Notes: generated from the sequence alone by a model not told the origin. 52,731 bases of DNA from an uncultured Fibrobacter sp. (GCF_937877005.1 NZ_CALEFV010000286.1:1-52731); one strand, 5' to 3'. Positions 23,442 to 32,139 are shown, counted from the first letter of the stretch. Translations and numbers: made by a program.

Positions 23442-25892
23442 TTAGAACGGTACGAGTTCAACGCGGCGGTTCTTGGAGCGGCCCTTCTTAGTCTTGTTGT
23501 CGGCAATCGGCTTATCAGAACCGAAGCCCACCGCGCGAACGCGATCAGAGGAAATGCCGTTCTGCAGGAAGTAATCCACCACGGCCTGGGCGCGTTCCTG
23601 AGAAACTCTCTTGTTCGCTTCTTCGGAACCCGTGTTATCCGTATGGCCCTGAACTTCCAGGTTGGCCGTACTGAACTTCTTCATCAACTTGACGATATCG
23701 TTCAAGGTCTTGTAGCTCGACTTGGTCAGCTTGGTAGAACCCGTCTTGAAGTTAATGCCCTTCTTCAACTGTTCCAAATCTTCCTTCTTGTTGAGCGGGC
23801 AACCCTTCTTGTCGATGCGGACACCTTCGAGAGTGTTCGGACACTTGTCAATAAAGTCGGGCACACCGTCACTGTCGGAGTCTACCGGGCAACCCGTGGA
23901 ATCGACACCGGCACCCTGCGGGGTATTGGGGCACTTGTCGAGACCGTCATAGACACCATCCTTATCTTCGTCCTTGCTGCAGCCCGTAGAATCGACGGGA
24001 ACGCCGACCGGGGTGTTCGGGCACTGATCAATTCCATCAGGAATGCCGTCCTTGTCGTAATCGAGCGGGCAACCGGTATTGTCGACAGAAAGACCAGCCT
24101 TGGTGTCCGGACACTTGTCAAGAGCATCGGGAACGCCATCCTTGTCGGCGTCAGCCGGGCAACCCGTAGAATCGACAGCCACGCCCTGCTTGGTGTTCGG
24201 GCACTGGTCAATAGCATCAGGAACACCATCTCCGTCAAAGTCACCTTCGCAACCTTCGGCATTCACTTGAGCTCCTTCGCGGGTTTCCGGACACTTGTCA
24301 AAAGCATCGGCTACGCCATCCTTGTCCGCATCAGCCGGGCAACCGAGGGAATCAACCGGGAGGTTGGCCGGAGTATTCGGGCACTTGTCAAACGCATCGG
24401 CTACGCCGTCCTTGTCCGCATCGGCGCCACAACCAGTAGAGTCTACAGGCAGACCGGCAGGAGTATTCTCGCACTTATCGATGCCATCATAGACGCCGTC
24501 CTTGTCCGTATCCTTCGGGCAACCGAGAGAGTCTACCTTCACGCCAGCCATCGTATTCGGACACTTGTCAAGGACATCGGCTACGCCATCCTTGTCGAAG
24601 TCCGGTTCGCAACCAGTAGAATCGACACCGGCACCTTCGCGAGTGTTTTCACACTTGTCAATGCCATCAAAGATACCATCCTTGTCGGAATCGATCGGGC
24701 AGCCCACGGTATCAATCGTAGCGCCCGCCGGAGTATCCGCACACTGGTCCAGACCATCCGGCATGCCATCATTATCGGAATCAACCGGGCAACCCACAGA
24801 GTCAACCACAGCCTTGTTCGGAGTATGCGCGCACTTGTCATCGCTGTCCGCAACGCCATCGCCGTCCTCATCGCTCTTCGCATTGCCGCCAAAACGCCAA
24901 GTGAGGGCGGCGGTACCTGCAATCGTCGGAGTCGGAGCATAGCCATAGTAATTCTTGTTGCCATTTTCGCTCACATAATGGACAGTATGGCATTCAACGC
25001 CATCCATCTCATCGGCGCCGTCGTAACCAAGGTTACCCAAGGTACGGATAGCAATATCCAGACCCATTGCAAAGTCGATATTCCACGGCAGGTGGAAACG
25101 GATACCCGGAGTCAGGAGCATCGGATCGTCCATCGGATCGCGGCGATAGGCACCGTCCTCGACACGCATTTCACCAGAATATTCCACAAAGATGTCCATC
25201 CAGCTGGTCGGCATCACGTTCACGCCCGTACCATAGACCAGGGTGTTCGTTCCGTCGCCAGCATAGACAAAGCCCACATGGGTATTCCACAAGACAGGCA
25301 CCCCGAGTGCACCAAAATTCAGGGAGAACACCAAGGTTCCGGCAAAGTTGAATTCATCAGATGTATAAGGGTTAGTCACACCGGCATCGTCATTCAGATA
25401 CCAGGCATGGCGAGGGCGCACACCGGCCCCTGTTTCACCCGTCGGGATATAGACATCCACCATGGCGGCCAGAGCAAACACGCTCTTGGCGTTACCCACG
25501 ATACCGGCCTTCAACCATACATCCAGGTCACCACGGCTAGGCTTCCAGAGGTCGCTTTCGCCTTCACCCTTCAAATTCGCATGGTCGTAATACAGCGGGA
25601 TCGCAACGCCCAGGTCCAGGAAATTCAGGAGACCGATGGCGGCATGGACATTTCCCGAAAGAGATCCGGCCATTTCGTGAAATTCGCGCTTCTGATTCGC
25701 CACATTGATGATACCACCACGAGAATGGGACCAGGAGTCAAAAGACACATCGCCACCCGTACCGAGTTCGACGCCCCACTGGCCCAAAGTATAGGCATTC
25801 TGTTGATGGATGCCAGAAGTTCCACCCATTAACCCAGACTGGGCAAAGGCGAGACCTCCGGCGACCAATGATAAAGCAATGATTTTTTTCAT
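23442..25892 (-). CDS. OmpA-family outer membrane protein with 12 thrombospondin type-3 repeats
   Basis: 816 residues. Signal peptide (1-17), an N-terminal ~300-residue beta-barrel-like region rich in alternating aromatic residues, then 12 tandem 30-residue TSP3 repeats of the form D-x-D-x-D-G-x-x-D-x-x-D-x-C-P-N-T...V-D-S-x-G-C, which bind calcium, and a C-terminal OmpA domain (VQGHTDNTGSEEANKRVSQERA, GFGSDKPIADN, RRVELVPF) that binds peptidoglycan. It should link outer membrane and cell wall through a rigid calcium-loaded stalk. ATG at 25892 has GAGGG upstream. It is a single-gene unit. Confidence 0.92.
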   Translation of the reverse strand: MKKIIALSLVAGGLAFAQSGLMGGTSGIHQQNAYTLGQWGVELGTGGDVSFDSWSHSRGGIINVANQKREFHEMAGSLSGNVHAAIGLLNFLDLGVAIPLYYDHANLKGEGESDLWKPSRGDLDVWLKAGIVGNAKSVFALAAMVDVYIPTGETGAGVRPRHAWYLNDDAGVTNPYTSDEFNFAGTLVFSLNFGALGVPVLWNTHVGFVYAGDGTNTLVYGTGVNVMPTSWMDIFVEYSGEMRVEDGAYRRDPMDDPMLLTPGIRFHLPWNIDFAMGLDIAIRTLGNLGYDGADEMDGVECHTVHYVSENGNKNYYGYAPTPTIAGTAALTWRFGGNAKSDEDGDGVADSDDKCAHTPNKAVVDSVGCPVDSDNDGMPDGLDQCADTPAGATIDTVGCPIDSDKDGIFDGIDKCENTREGAGVDSTGCEPDFDKDGVADVLDKCPNTMAGVKVDSLGCPKDTDKDGVYDGIDKCENTPAGLPVDSTGCGADADKDGVADAFDKCPNTPANLPVDSLGCPADADKDGVADAFDKCPETREGAQVNAEGCEGDFDGDGVPDAIDQCPNTKQGVAVDSTGCPADADKDGVPDALDKCPDTKAGLSVDNTGCPLDYDKDGIPDGIDQCPNTPVGVPVDSTGCSKDEDKDGVYDGLDKCPNTPQGAGVDSTGCPVDSDSDGVPDFIDKCPNTLEGVRIDKKGCPLNKKEDLEQLKKGINFKTGSTKLTKSSYKTLNDIVKLMKKFSTANLEVQGHTDNTGSEEANKRVSQERAQAVVDYFLQNGISSDRVRAVGFGSDKPIADNKTKKGRSKNRRVELVPF
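23793..24872 (-). repeat. Tandem 90-bp repeat array (12 copies) coding TSP3 units
   Basis: Exactly 12 x 90 bp; each unit codes 30 residues with invariant Asp and Cys positions. Copies with the same AFDKCP core lie side by side, which suggests recent duplication. Confidence 0.9.
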
Positions 25893-26033
25893 TGATACCC
25901 TCACATGTCTTTATTACATTTCGTTCTCAATGTAGTATTTTAGGAACGGAAAACCCCATTGTGATTTTACTCACACCCCTAAAATCATACAAAAAGCAAC
26001 CAAAACTCCTTGTTAGGCATCAAAATAGCGATT

Positions 26034-26783
26034 ATGAACCCAATTTTGTCCATACAGAATATCCGCCGCGATTTCAAGATGGGTGACGAGACCGTCCACG
26101 CGCTGCGTGGAGTTTCTTTTGATATCTACCCCGGCGAATTCGTGACCATCATGGGCACCAGCGGTTCTGGCAAGTCGACCATGCTGAACATTTTGGGTTG
26201 CATGGACAAACCCTCCTCCGGGCAGTATATTCTGGACGGGGAGCACACCGAAAAACTCAAGCGCGACGCACTCGCAAAAATCCGCAGCCAGAAACTCGGA
26301 TTCGTGTTCCAGAGTTACAACCTCCTGAGCCGCACCACGGCCATCGAGAATGTAGAACTCCCGCTTTTATACAATTCGAAAATTTCGGCAGCGGAACGCC
26401 ACCGTCGCGCTATCGAGGCGTTAAAGATGGTCGGGCTTGAAGACCGCATGAACCACTTGCCGAACCAAATGTCGGGTGGCCAGCAGCAACGAGTCGCCAT
26501 CGCCCGCGCGCTCGTAAACGACCCGGTCATCATCTTGGCCGACGAAGCCACCGGAAACTTGGACACGCGCACCAGTTACGAGATCATGATGATTTTCCAG
26601 AAGCTGAACCGCCAAGGAAAAACAATCGCCTTCGTGACGCATGAACCCGACATCGCGACTTTTAGCGGGCGCACCATTACGCTGCGCGACGGACTTTTGA
26701 AAAAAGATGTGAAGAATGAATCCGTTCAAGACGCCAAAGCCGCCTTCGAAGCGCTCCCACCCCCGGAGAATTTTGATAATTGA
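26034..26783 (+). CDS. ABC transporter ATP-binding protein, MacB/LolD type
   Basis: 249 residues. Walker A GTSGSGKST, Q-loop, signature MSGGQQQRVAIARAL and Walker B VIILADEATGNLD are all present; the sequence resembles the ATPases that power MacB/LolCDE-type mechanotransmission permeases. ATG at 26034 is preferred over an upstream TTG at 26010. It is followed 23 nt later by the permease gene, with the gap made of a short-word repeat. No membrane-fusion protein gene is adjacent. The substrate (peptide, lipoprotein or lipid) is unknown. Confidence 0.9.
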   Translation: MNPILSIQNIRRDFKMGDETVHALRGVSFDIYPGEFVTIMGTSGSGKSTMLNILGCMDKPSSGQYILDGEHTEKLKRDALAKIRSQKLGFVFQSYNLLSRTTAIENVELPLLYNSKISAAERHRRAIEALKMVGLEDRMNHLPNQMSGGQQQRVAIARALVNDPVIILADEATGNLDTRTSYEIMMIFQKLNRQGKTIAFVTHEPDIATFSGRTITLRDGLLKKDVKNESVQDAKAAFEALPPPENFDN

Positions 26784-26804
26784 TGATTGATAATGGATAA
26801 TTGA
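26772..26804. repeat. Short-word repeat (TTGATAATTGATGATTGATA type) between ABC genes
   Basis: Variants of GATAATTGAT run from the last codons of the ATPase gene through the 23-nt gap to just before the permease ATG. The final residues NFDN and stop of the ATPase lie inside it. Confidence 0.6.
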
Positions 26805-26806
26805 CG

Positions 26807-28012
26807 ATGTCCCCACTAACTCTCATAAAAATCTCCCTCCGCGCCTTGTTGCGTAACCGCATGCGCACCTTCCTTTCGGTGCTCGGCATCGTGATCGGTG
26901 TCGCGGCAGTCATCACCATGGTCGCCATGGGCGAAGGTTCCAAAAAATCCATCAAGGAACAGATGACCGCCATGGGCACGAACGCCATCATCATCATGCC
27001 AAACCGCGACCGTCGCGGCGGCGTGCAAATGGAATCCACCGAATCGCTCGAAGAAGCCGACGTGATTGCTATCCGCGAAAACGCCACCTACATTAACGGA
27101 GTCTCGCCCATGATAACCGTAGGCGGGCAGGCCATTGTAGGCAACAACAACTCCCCCACGGCATTGAGCGGCGTATCGGCCGACTACCTGAAAATCCGCA
27201 ACTACGAAATCGAAGACGGCGTCATGTTCGACGACCAGGCAGACCGCATGGCCAAAGTCTGCGTCATCGGCCAGACCGTCGTGAAAAACCTGTTCCCCGA
27301 AGGCGACCCCATCGGCAAAACCATCCGCTACAAGAGCATTCCGCTCAAAGTCATCGGTACCCTAAAGGCGAAAGGCTCCGGCGATTTCGGACAAGACAAC
27401 GACGACGTGATTTTTACACCCTACCAGACGGTGATGAAGCGGTTCAACGCCACCACGAACATCCGCCAGATTTATGCGAATTCCATTGGCGAGGGCTACG
27501 CGGTGCAAGCCACCGAAGAAATCATGGGAATCCTGAAGGAGCGCCGCAGCTGGACAAAGCCCACCGACCCCTTCCGCGTTTTTACCCAAGAAGAAATGAT
27601 CCAGATGGTCACCAGCACCTCGGACATGCTCTCGCTGGTGCTGACCGCGATTGCAGGAATTAGTTTGTTTGTAGGCGGCATCGGTATCATGAACATCATG
27701 TACGTGTCGGTGACCGAACGCACCAAGGAAATTGGCCTGCGTATGGCTATCGGTGCCCGCGGCCGCGACATTCTGTTGCAGTTCCTTTTTGAATCGGTCA
27801 TTATCAGCCTGCTCGGCGGCGCCATCGGGATCGCCCTTGGCATTGCCGCTTCCGAGACGGTCAAGATTGCCATGAACTGGCCCATGAGCGTGTCCATCAC
27901 GAGCGTTATCGTGAGTTTTGGCGTGTGCTTTGCCACCGGAGTCTTTTTCGGGTGGTACCCGGCCCGCAAGGCATCTCGCCTGGATCCCATTGAAGCCTTA
28001 AGGTTCGAATAA
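26807..28012 (+). CDS. ABC transporter permease, MacB/FtsX type
   Basis: 401 residues. One N-terminal membrane helix (about 20-42), a ~220-residue periplasmic MacB-PCD domain, and three C-terminal helices of the FtsX domain, with GGIGIMNIMYVSVTERTKEIGLRMAIGA and the end YPARKASRLDPIEALRFE, both diagnostic of the family. Works with the ATPase encoded directly upstream. No MacA-like adaptor is in the window, so it may act with a distant TolC or in lipoprotein handling. Confidence 0.9.
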   Translation: MSPLTLIKISLRALLRNRMRTFLSVLGIVIGVAAVITMVAMGEGSKKSIKEQMTAMGTNAIIIMPNRDRRGGVQMESTESLEEADVIAIRENATYINGVSPMITVGGQAIVGNNNSPTALSGVSADYLKIRNYEIEDGVMFDDQADRMAKVCVIGQTVVKNLFPEGDPIGKTIRYKSIPLKVIGTLKAKGSGDFGQDNDDVIFTPYQTVMKRFNATTNIRQIYANSIGEGYAVQATEEIMGILKERRSWTKPTDPFRVFTQEEMIQMVTSTSDMLSLVLTAIAGISLFVGGIGIMNIMYVSVTERTKEIGLRMAIGARGRDILLQFLFESVIISLLGGAIGIALGIAASETVKIAMNWPMSVSITSVIVSFGVCFATGVFFGWYPARKASRLDPIEALRFE

Positions 28013-28077
28013 TAACCAACAACTGTCTATTTTTTCTAAAAAAGCATTTTTTATATGCACATCACACCCTTTTTCTG

Positions 28078-28083
28078 TATATT
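28078..28083 (+). promoter_or_regulatory. TATATT element at leaderless distance from eda
   Basis: TATATT ends 6 nt before the ATG at 28090. AGGA is only 2 nt from the ATG and unlikely to work as Shine-Dalgarno. Confidence 0.45.
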
Positions 28084-28089
28084 TAGGAC

Positions 28090-28719
28090 ATGAATCTGCT
28101 TGAATTTTTACAACCGATGCCGGTCGTGGGCATTCTCCGCGACATTCCCCAGGGCGCCGAAGAAGCATGCGTCAAGACCGCCGTTGAATGCGGACTCAAG
28201 GCGATTGAAGTCACCATGAACACCGCAAGCGCCGAATCGATTATTGCAGCCCTCAAGGCCGCCGCAAAGCCTTACGGCATTGCCGTAGGTGCAGGCACGG
28301 TCCGCCACGGGAGCGACCTCGACAAAGCCATTGCCGCAGGTGCCGAATTTATCGTGACGCCCAATACCCGCAACGAAATCATCCGCCTTTCAGCCACGGC
28401 CCGCATCCCGATTATTCCGGGCGCGCTGACACCCACCGAAGTGCAAAAGGCTTTCGACCTGGGCGCCACCGCCGTAAAGATTTTCCCGGTGAACTGCGTG
28501 GGCGGCCCCGAATACATCAAGGCGCTGCGCGGGCCATTCCGCGACATCCCGCTCATGGCATGCGGCGGCGTGAACCCGGAGAACGCCGCAAGCTACTTGA
28601 AGGCCGGCGCAAACCTGCTTTCGTTCGGTGCAAGCATTTACGACCCGAAGCTAATGACCGCAGGCGACTGGGCAACCATTGCCGAGCGCCTGAAAAAGCT
28701 CCTCGCTTCGATTAAGTAG
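28090..28719 (+). CDS. eda: KDPG/KHG aldolase (2-dehydro-3-deoxy-phosphogluconate aldolase)
   Basis: 209-residue cytosolic class I aldolase cleaving 2-keto-3-deoxy-6-phosphogluconate to pyruvate and glyceraldehyde 3-phosphate, or 4-hydroxy-2-oxoglutarate to pyruvate and glyoxylate. Motifs: IEVTMNT with the catalytic Glu, GAGTV, TPNTRNEII, PGALTPTE, and AVKIFPV with the Schiff-base Lys. Monocistronic, closed by a good terminator. No Entner-Doudoroff dehydratase or uronate genes are adjacent, so the physiological role (uronic acid breakdown or other) is open. Confidence 0.92.
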   Translation: MNLLEFLQPMPVVGILRDIPQGAEEACVKTAVECGLKAIEVTMNTASAESIIAALKAAAKPYGIAVGAGTVRHGSDLDKAIAAGAEFIVTPNTRNEIIRLSATARIPIIPGALTPTEVQKAFDLGATAVKIFPVNCVGGPEYIKALRGPFRDIPLMACGGVNPENAASYLKAGANLLSFGASIYDPKLMTAGDWATIAERLKKLLASIK

Positions 28720-28735
28720 ACGAATCCATTTAGAC

Positions 28736-28767
28736 AAAAAAAGTCCCGCTCAAGCGGGATTTTTTTA
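28736..28767 (+). terminator. Terminator after eda
   Basis: TCCCGCT-CAA-GCGGGA hairpin flanked by AAAAAAA and TTTTTTT; may be bidirectional. Confidence 0.85.
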
Positions 28768-28852
28768 GATCCTTCGACTCGTTACACTCGACCCAAAGGG
28801 CATAACTCAACTAGAGAACTAAAGTTCTAAGTTTCGTTTAGCTCAGGATGAC
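28767..28852. repeat. Intergenic element of the GTCATCCTGAGC...GAAGGATC type
   Basis: On the minus strand it begins GTCATCCTGAGC and ends GAGTCGAAGGATC; an inner palindrome AGAACT-AA-AGTTCT lies at 28815-28828. The outline is a common imperfect-palindrome intergenic repeat in several phyla. Its minus-strand upstream flank also carries GTAGGCAGTAGACAG, a short-word repeat. Confidence 0.65.
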
Positions 28853-28867
28853 ACTTCTGTCTACTGC

Positions 28868-29731
28868 CTACTTTTTCCTCATTTCCTGTTTCATCTTGTA
28901 CATGGAGACATCTGCGCTGTGCAACATGTCGTCCATTTCCTTGTAGTCTTCGCTAGAATGCGCGATGCCAAAAGCGAAGGAAGCCTGTTTGTCGACGATC
29001 GTAATCTCCGCAACAGCCTTCTGCATGCGTTCGGCACATACGAATGCACCTTTCTTGTCGGTCTCGGGGCAGAGCACCATGAATTCATCGCCACCCATAC
29101 GGAACAGGAGGTCCGTTTCGCGCAATATTCCCTGCACGGCATGAGCCACGGAACGCAACAGAAGGTCCCCTGCCTGATGCCCGTATTGGTCATTCGTACT
29201 CTTGAGGCCATTCAAATCAAAAAAGATAATGGCAAACTGCGTCCCGTAGCGTTTGCATCTCGAGAACCATTCTCGCAGCGAAAACATGCCATGTCTACGG
29301 TTGAAGCACCCCGTCATATCATCGGTCAAGGAAATATCCCTCAGGTTGCGCAACGAACGAGAAAGACGGATATGCACATTCACACGAGCAAGCAGGATAT
29401 CCGAAATGGCGCTCTTGCTTACAAAATCCGACGCACCCGCCAAGAAGCCCTTGGCAACGCTATCCGAATCCTCGCGGCTCGTGAGGAACACGACAGGAAG
29501 GTCATCCAGGGCGTAACGCTGTCTAATCTTGAGACAGACATCGTAACCATTCATGCTAGGCATGTTGATGTCGAGCAGAACCAGGTCAACCATGTTTTCG
29601 TTCAGGAAATCGAGAGCCTCTTCGCCCGAAGCCATGCAGACGACCTTGTAGCCGACCTGCGTCAGCAGGTCACTCGTTTTAGACAGGACTTCGGCATTGT
29701 CGTCCACTATCAGGATTTTTTCTTCAACCAT
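28868..29731 (-). CDS. Response regulator with diguanylate cyclase output (REC-GGDEF)
   Basis: 287 residues. REC domain with D10-D11, phosphoacceptor D54 in LLDINMPS, T85 and K106; then a GGDEF domain with intact GGDEF at 213-217 and the inhibitory I-site R204-E-T-D207 five residues before it. It should make cyclic-di-GMP when phosphorylated and be product inhibited. No histidine kinase is adjacent. ATG at 29731 is preceded by GAGGAG, and an 18-bp perfect palindrome stands just upstream of that ribosome binding site. Confidence 0.92.
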   Translation of the reverse strand: MVEEKILIVDDNAEVLSKTSDLLTQVGYKVVCMASGEEALDFLNENMVDLVLLDINMPSMNGYDVCLKIRQRYALDDLPVVFLTSREDSDSVAKGFLAGASDFVSKSAISDILLARVNVHIRLSRSLRNLRDISLTDDMTGCFNRRHGMFSLREWFSRCKRYGTQFAIIFFDLNGLKSTNDQYGHQAGDLLLRSVAHAVQGILRETDLLFRMGGDEFMVLCPETDKKGAFVCAERMQKAVAEITIVDKQASFAFGIAHSSEDYKEMDDMLHSADVSMYKMKQEMRKK

Positions 29732-29742
29732 AAACAGCTCCT

Positions 29743-29760
29743 CTTCGTCCTAGGACGAAG
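29743..29760. promoter_or_regulatory. 18-bp perfect palindrome before the REC-GGDEF gene
   Basis: CTTCGTCCTAGGACGAAG reads identically on both strands and lies immediately upstream of the GAGGAG ribosome binding site. It may be a protein operator or an RNA hairpin affecting initiation. Confidence 0.55.
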
Positions 29761-29829
29761 GTTTCTCCGTAAAATAATATTGTTTATGGCAAAATGCCAC
29801 CGCCGGGCATTTTTTTTACAAAACGAGCC

Positions 29830-30651
29830 CTAAAAAGGCAGAAATTCCAATGCAGGGGCACGCTCAATCAGTCCGAGCGACGCTGCATACTCAAAAAACA
29901 CTGAAAGGGAGCGCTTGCGCTCGTCGGTAAAGCGGTAATCTAGAGCCGAATAGTAATTCTCGATGACGGAACGGGGCAAATCAACCGGATAGCGCCTTAA
30001 CCACCGATCCAAGGCGAGCGACGGGTTGGCTCGAAATTTTTCGACACTTTCGCGAGTCCAGCACAGGTAATCCTTCAAGGACTGCACTAGATCGGGTCGC
30101 AAGGCTATCTTGGATACAATCCAGGCACCGAAGACAAACGGCATTTTCTGCCAATCCTGCCATAGAGAGCCTAGATCGTAATCGTAGGCAAAACGATGTC
30201 GTTCATTTTCTTCTAGCGCCTGGTCCCCGATCAGAAGACAGGCATCGTCGTCCGGCAGGCAAGATCCCCGCAAGTATTCGGGTTCGACCCCAAAGCGTTC
30301 CTGCAGCAATATCTTCAAAAGGTTCACTGACGTCATGCTCTGCGCCGTCAGGCGCAGCTTCTTGCGCGACAGTTCCCCTATCGGATATTTTGCAAACAAC
30401 TTAACGGAACGGACTTCAAAGGAGCAAGAGGTACAAATATCCGGTGCGAGAACGAAGTCGCCAGGCTTCTGCGCAAAGGTGATCGACGATGCCGGAGACA
30501 GGTGAATCGAGCCATCCTTCAGTCCGGCGCAATGAAGACTCGGAGGACCGTCCAGGAATTCGATATTGCGAAATTCGGATTCCCGTCCTATAAAGTCATG
30601 AAAAAACGGCGCACAGACCAAAAATGGGATTCTTCCGACACGTAAAGCCAT
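29830..30651 (-). CDS. mqnA: Chorismate dehydratase-like menaquinone biosynthesis protein
   Basis: 273 residues with the MqnA/MqnD periplasmic-binding-like fold: VGRIPFLVCAPF at the start, SPASSITFAQ, FVLAPDICTSCSFEVRSVKLF, LTAQSMTSVNLLKILL and LIGDQAL. MqnA turns chorismate into 3-enolpyruvylbenzoate, the first futalosine-pathway step towards menaquinone. Length and the cysteine-rich IC-TSC-S segment fit the family, although sequence is divergent and MqnD-like function is possible. No Shine-Dalgarno; a TAACTT element lies at leaderless distance. No other mqn gene in the window. Confidence 0.75.
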   Translation of the reverse strand: MALRVGRIPFLVCAPFFHDFIGRESEFRNIEFLDGPPSLHCAGLKDGSIHLSPASSITFAQKPGDFVLAPDICTSCSFEVRSVKLFAKYPIGELSRKKLRLTAQSMTSVNLLKILLQERFGVEPEYLRGSCLPDDDACLLIGDQALEENERHRFAYDYDLGSLWQDWQKMPFVFGAWIVSKIALRPDLVQSLKDYLCWTRESVEKFRANPSLALDRWLRRYPVDLPRSVIENYYSALDYRFTDERKRSLSVFFEYAASLGLIERAPALEFLPF

Positions 30652-30657
30652 GCAAAA

Positions 30658-30663
30658 AAGTTA
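30658..30663 (-). promoter_or_regulatory. TAACTT element at leaderless distance from mqnA
   Basis: Minus-strand TAACTT ends 6 nt before the ATG at 30651. Confidence 0.35.
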
Positions 30664-30735
30664 ATTTTTCGGCACGGCCTGCAACAGGGCCGAAGAACAA
30701 ATAACAGAAAAATAACCGAAATTGGCTAAGGTATA

Positions 30736-31026
30736 ATGGCTGTATTCCATGTAAAGAAGACATCGCTCGGCGACGACCAGACTTCTCTGGTGTTCAAGGG
30801 CAAGATTGTTGAAGGGCCCATCAGCAAGGGCATGACCATAGAAATTCCCGTCACTCAAGAGGCGGTGGTCAGAATGAAAATTTTCGATGTCGTCCTGTTC
30901 GAAAAACAGAAGGACGAATCCAAGAAAGTTGGTTTGGTCGTCGATTTCAAGGACCTTCCCGATGACATGGAAGTCATCATGAGCTTGAACATCGCCGAAG
31001 AAGACCTCACGATCGTAAACGAATAA
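30736..31026 (+). CDS. Small beta-rich protein resembling translation-factor domain II
   Basis: 96 residues, no signal peptide or membrane helix. The order of strands (VFKGKIVEGPISKGMTIEIP, then RMKIFDVVLFEK, KVGLVVDF, DMEVIMSLNI) resembles the beta-barrel domain II of EF-Tu-like GTPases, but no GTPase is attached. Start at 30736 with AAGG 4 nt upstream. It precedes the GH5 gene by 33 nt on the same strand and may be co-transcribed. Function unknown. Confidence 0.65.
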   Translation: MAVFHVKKTSLGDDQTSLVFKGKIVEGPISKGMTIEIPVTQEAVVRMKIFDVVLFEKQKDESKKVGLVVDFKDLPDDMEVIMSLNIAEEDLTIVNE

Positions 31027-31059
31027 GGCAATTCAGCCTTTTCAAAAACGGATGATACA

Positions 31060-32139
31060 ATGAAAAAAGAAAGACTACGGGGAGTGAATTTGGGTGGATG
31101 GTTCAGCCAGGTAGACTGCATCCAGGAAAAAGATCCCGTAGGTTTTCCGGGGATCATCCCACACATCAAGACGTTTATCGGCGTCGACGATTTCAAGCGC
31201 ATCCGCAACGCGGGGTTCAACCACGTGCGCCTGCCGGTAGACTACTTCAATCTTTTCGACGAGGGTACGCTTGCGCCCAAGGACGAAGTTTTCGCTCTTC
31301 TGGACAAGGCTCTCCGGGAAATTCAGGCTTGCGACCTCGACGTCATTCTCGATCTGCACAAGTGCCCGGGACATGACTTTCACCTAGGTTGCTCCCAGGA
31401 ACAGCCGTTCTTTGCTAGCGCCGAAGCCCGCAAGGACACCGCAAAGGTCTGGGCCTACATGGCCGAACGCTACAGCAGCGAACCACGCGTAATGATGGAA
31501 ATCCTGAACGAACCCGCCGCTGCGGATTCCCTGGTTTGGGACAAAGTAAAAGACGAAATCTTCTGGGCGATTCGCAAGCACGCCCCGAAGAACACCATCG
31601 TGGTTGGATCCAACAAGTGGAACAGTGCCCGCGAATTCAAGTATCTGACTCCGCTCGACGACGACAACGCCATCTACAGTTTCCATACCTACACCCCGGT
31701 GACATTCACGCACCAGCACGCAGCCTGGATTGGCGATCCGTTCTTCCACATTGACCGTCCGTGGCCCGGCGACTACGCCGCTCCCGCTCCCGACGCAAGC
31801 GGAAAGACTCGCCTCGATGTCGAATACGGCAAGTGGGACAAGGCTCGCTTGCAGGAAAGCATCCAGAACGCTCTCGACTTCCGCGCGAAGTACGACCTGC
31901 CCGTCGCCTGTAACGAGTTCGGCGTCTACGTGCAGGTCGGCCGTGAGCACCAGATGGCATGGATGCGCGACTTCATGGAAATCCTGCGCGACGCAGACGT
32001 CGGTTACAGCTACTGGAACTACAAGAACCTGGACTTCGGCATCATCTCGAAGGGCGAATCGCTGCACGAAAACCTCAAGCAGTACGACAACCCCGAAAGG
32101 CTCGACTACGAACTGATGGAACTATTGGCCAAGGGCTAG
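31060..32139 (+). CDS. Glycoside hydrolase family 5 glucanase, apparently cytoplasmic
   Basis: 359-residue TIM-barrel enzyme of GH5. RGVNLGGWF opens the barrel; N150-E151-P152 (EILNEP) is the acid/base and E286 in CNEFGVY the nucleophile; H and Y of FHTYTP and W of YSYWNYK line the active site. There is no signal peptide: the protein begins MKKERLRGVNLGG directly with the first barrel strand. It therefore likely works on imported cello- or other beta-gluco-oligosaccharides, unless exported by another route. 33 nt after the small gene at 30736; followed by a terminator. Confidence 0.9.
   Translation: MKKERLRGVNLGGWFSQVDCIQEKDPVGFPGIIPHIKTFIGVDDFKRIRNAGFNHVRLPVDYFNLFDEGTLAPKDEVFALLDKALREIQACDLDVILDLHKCPGHDFHLGCSQEQPFFASAEARKDTAKVWAYMAERYSSEPRVMMEILNEPAAADSLVWDKVKDEIFWAIRKHAPKNTIVVGSNKWNSAREFKYLTPLDDDNAIYSFHTYTPVTFTHQHAAWIGDPFFHIDRPWPGDYAAPAPDASGKTRLDVEYGKWDKARLQESIQNALDFRAKYDLPVACNEFGVYVQVGREHQMAWMRDFMEILRDADVGYSYWNYKNLDFGIISKGESLHENLKQYDNPERLDYELMELLAKG

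Noticed and set aside
23265..25832. 855-residue open frame on the plus strand
   Set aside because: Antisense shadow of the OmpA/TSP3 gene; the repetitive appearance of its translation comes from the 90-bp repeats on the other strand.
30732..30737. TATAAT overlapping the ATG at 30736 as a promoter
   Set aside because: Transcription would begin inside the gene; AAGG upstream gives an ordinary initiation site, so this is likely chance.
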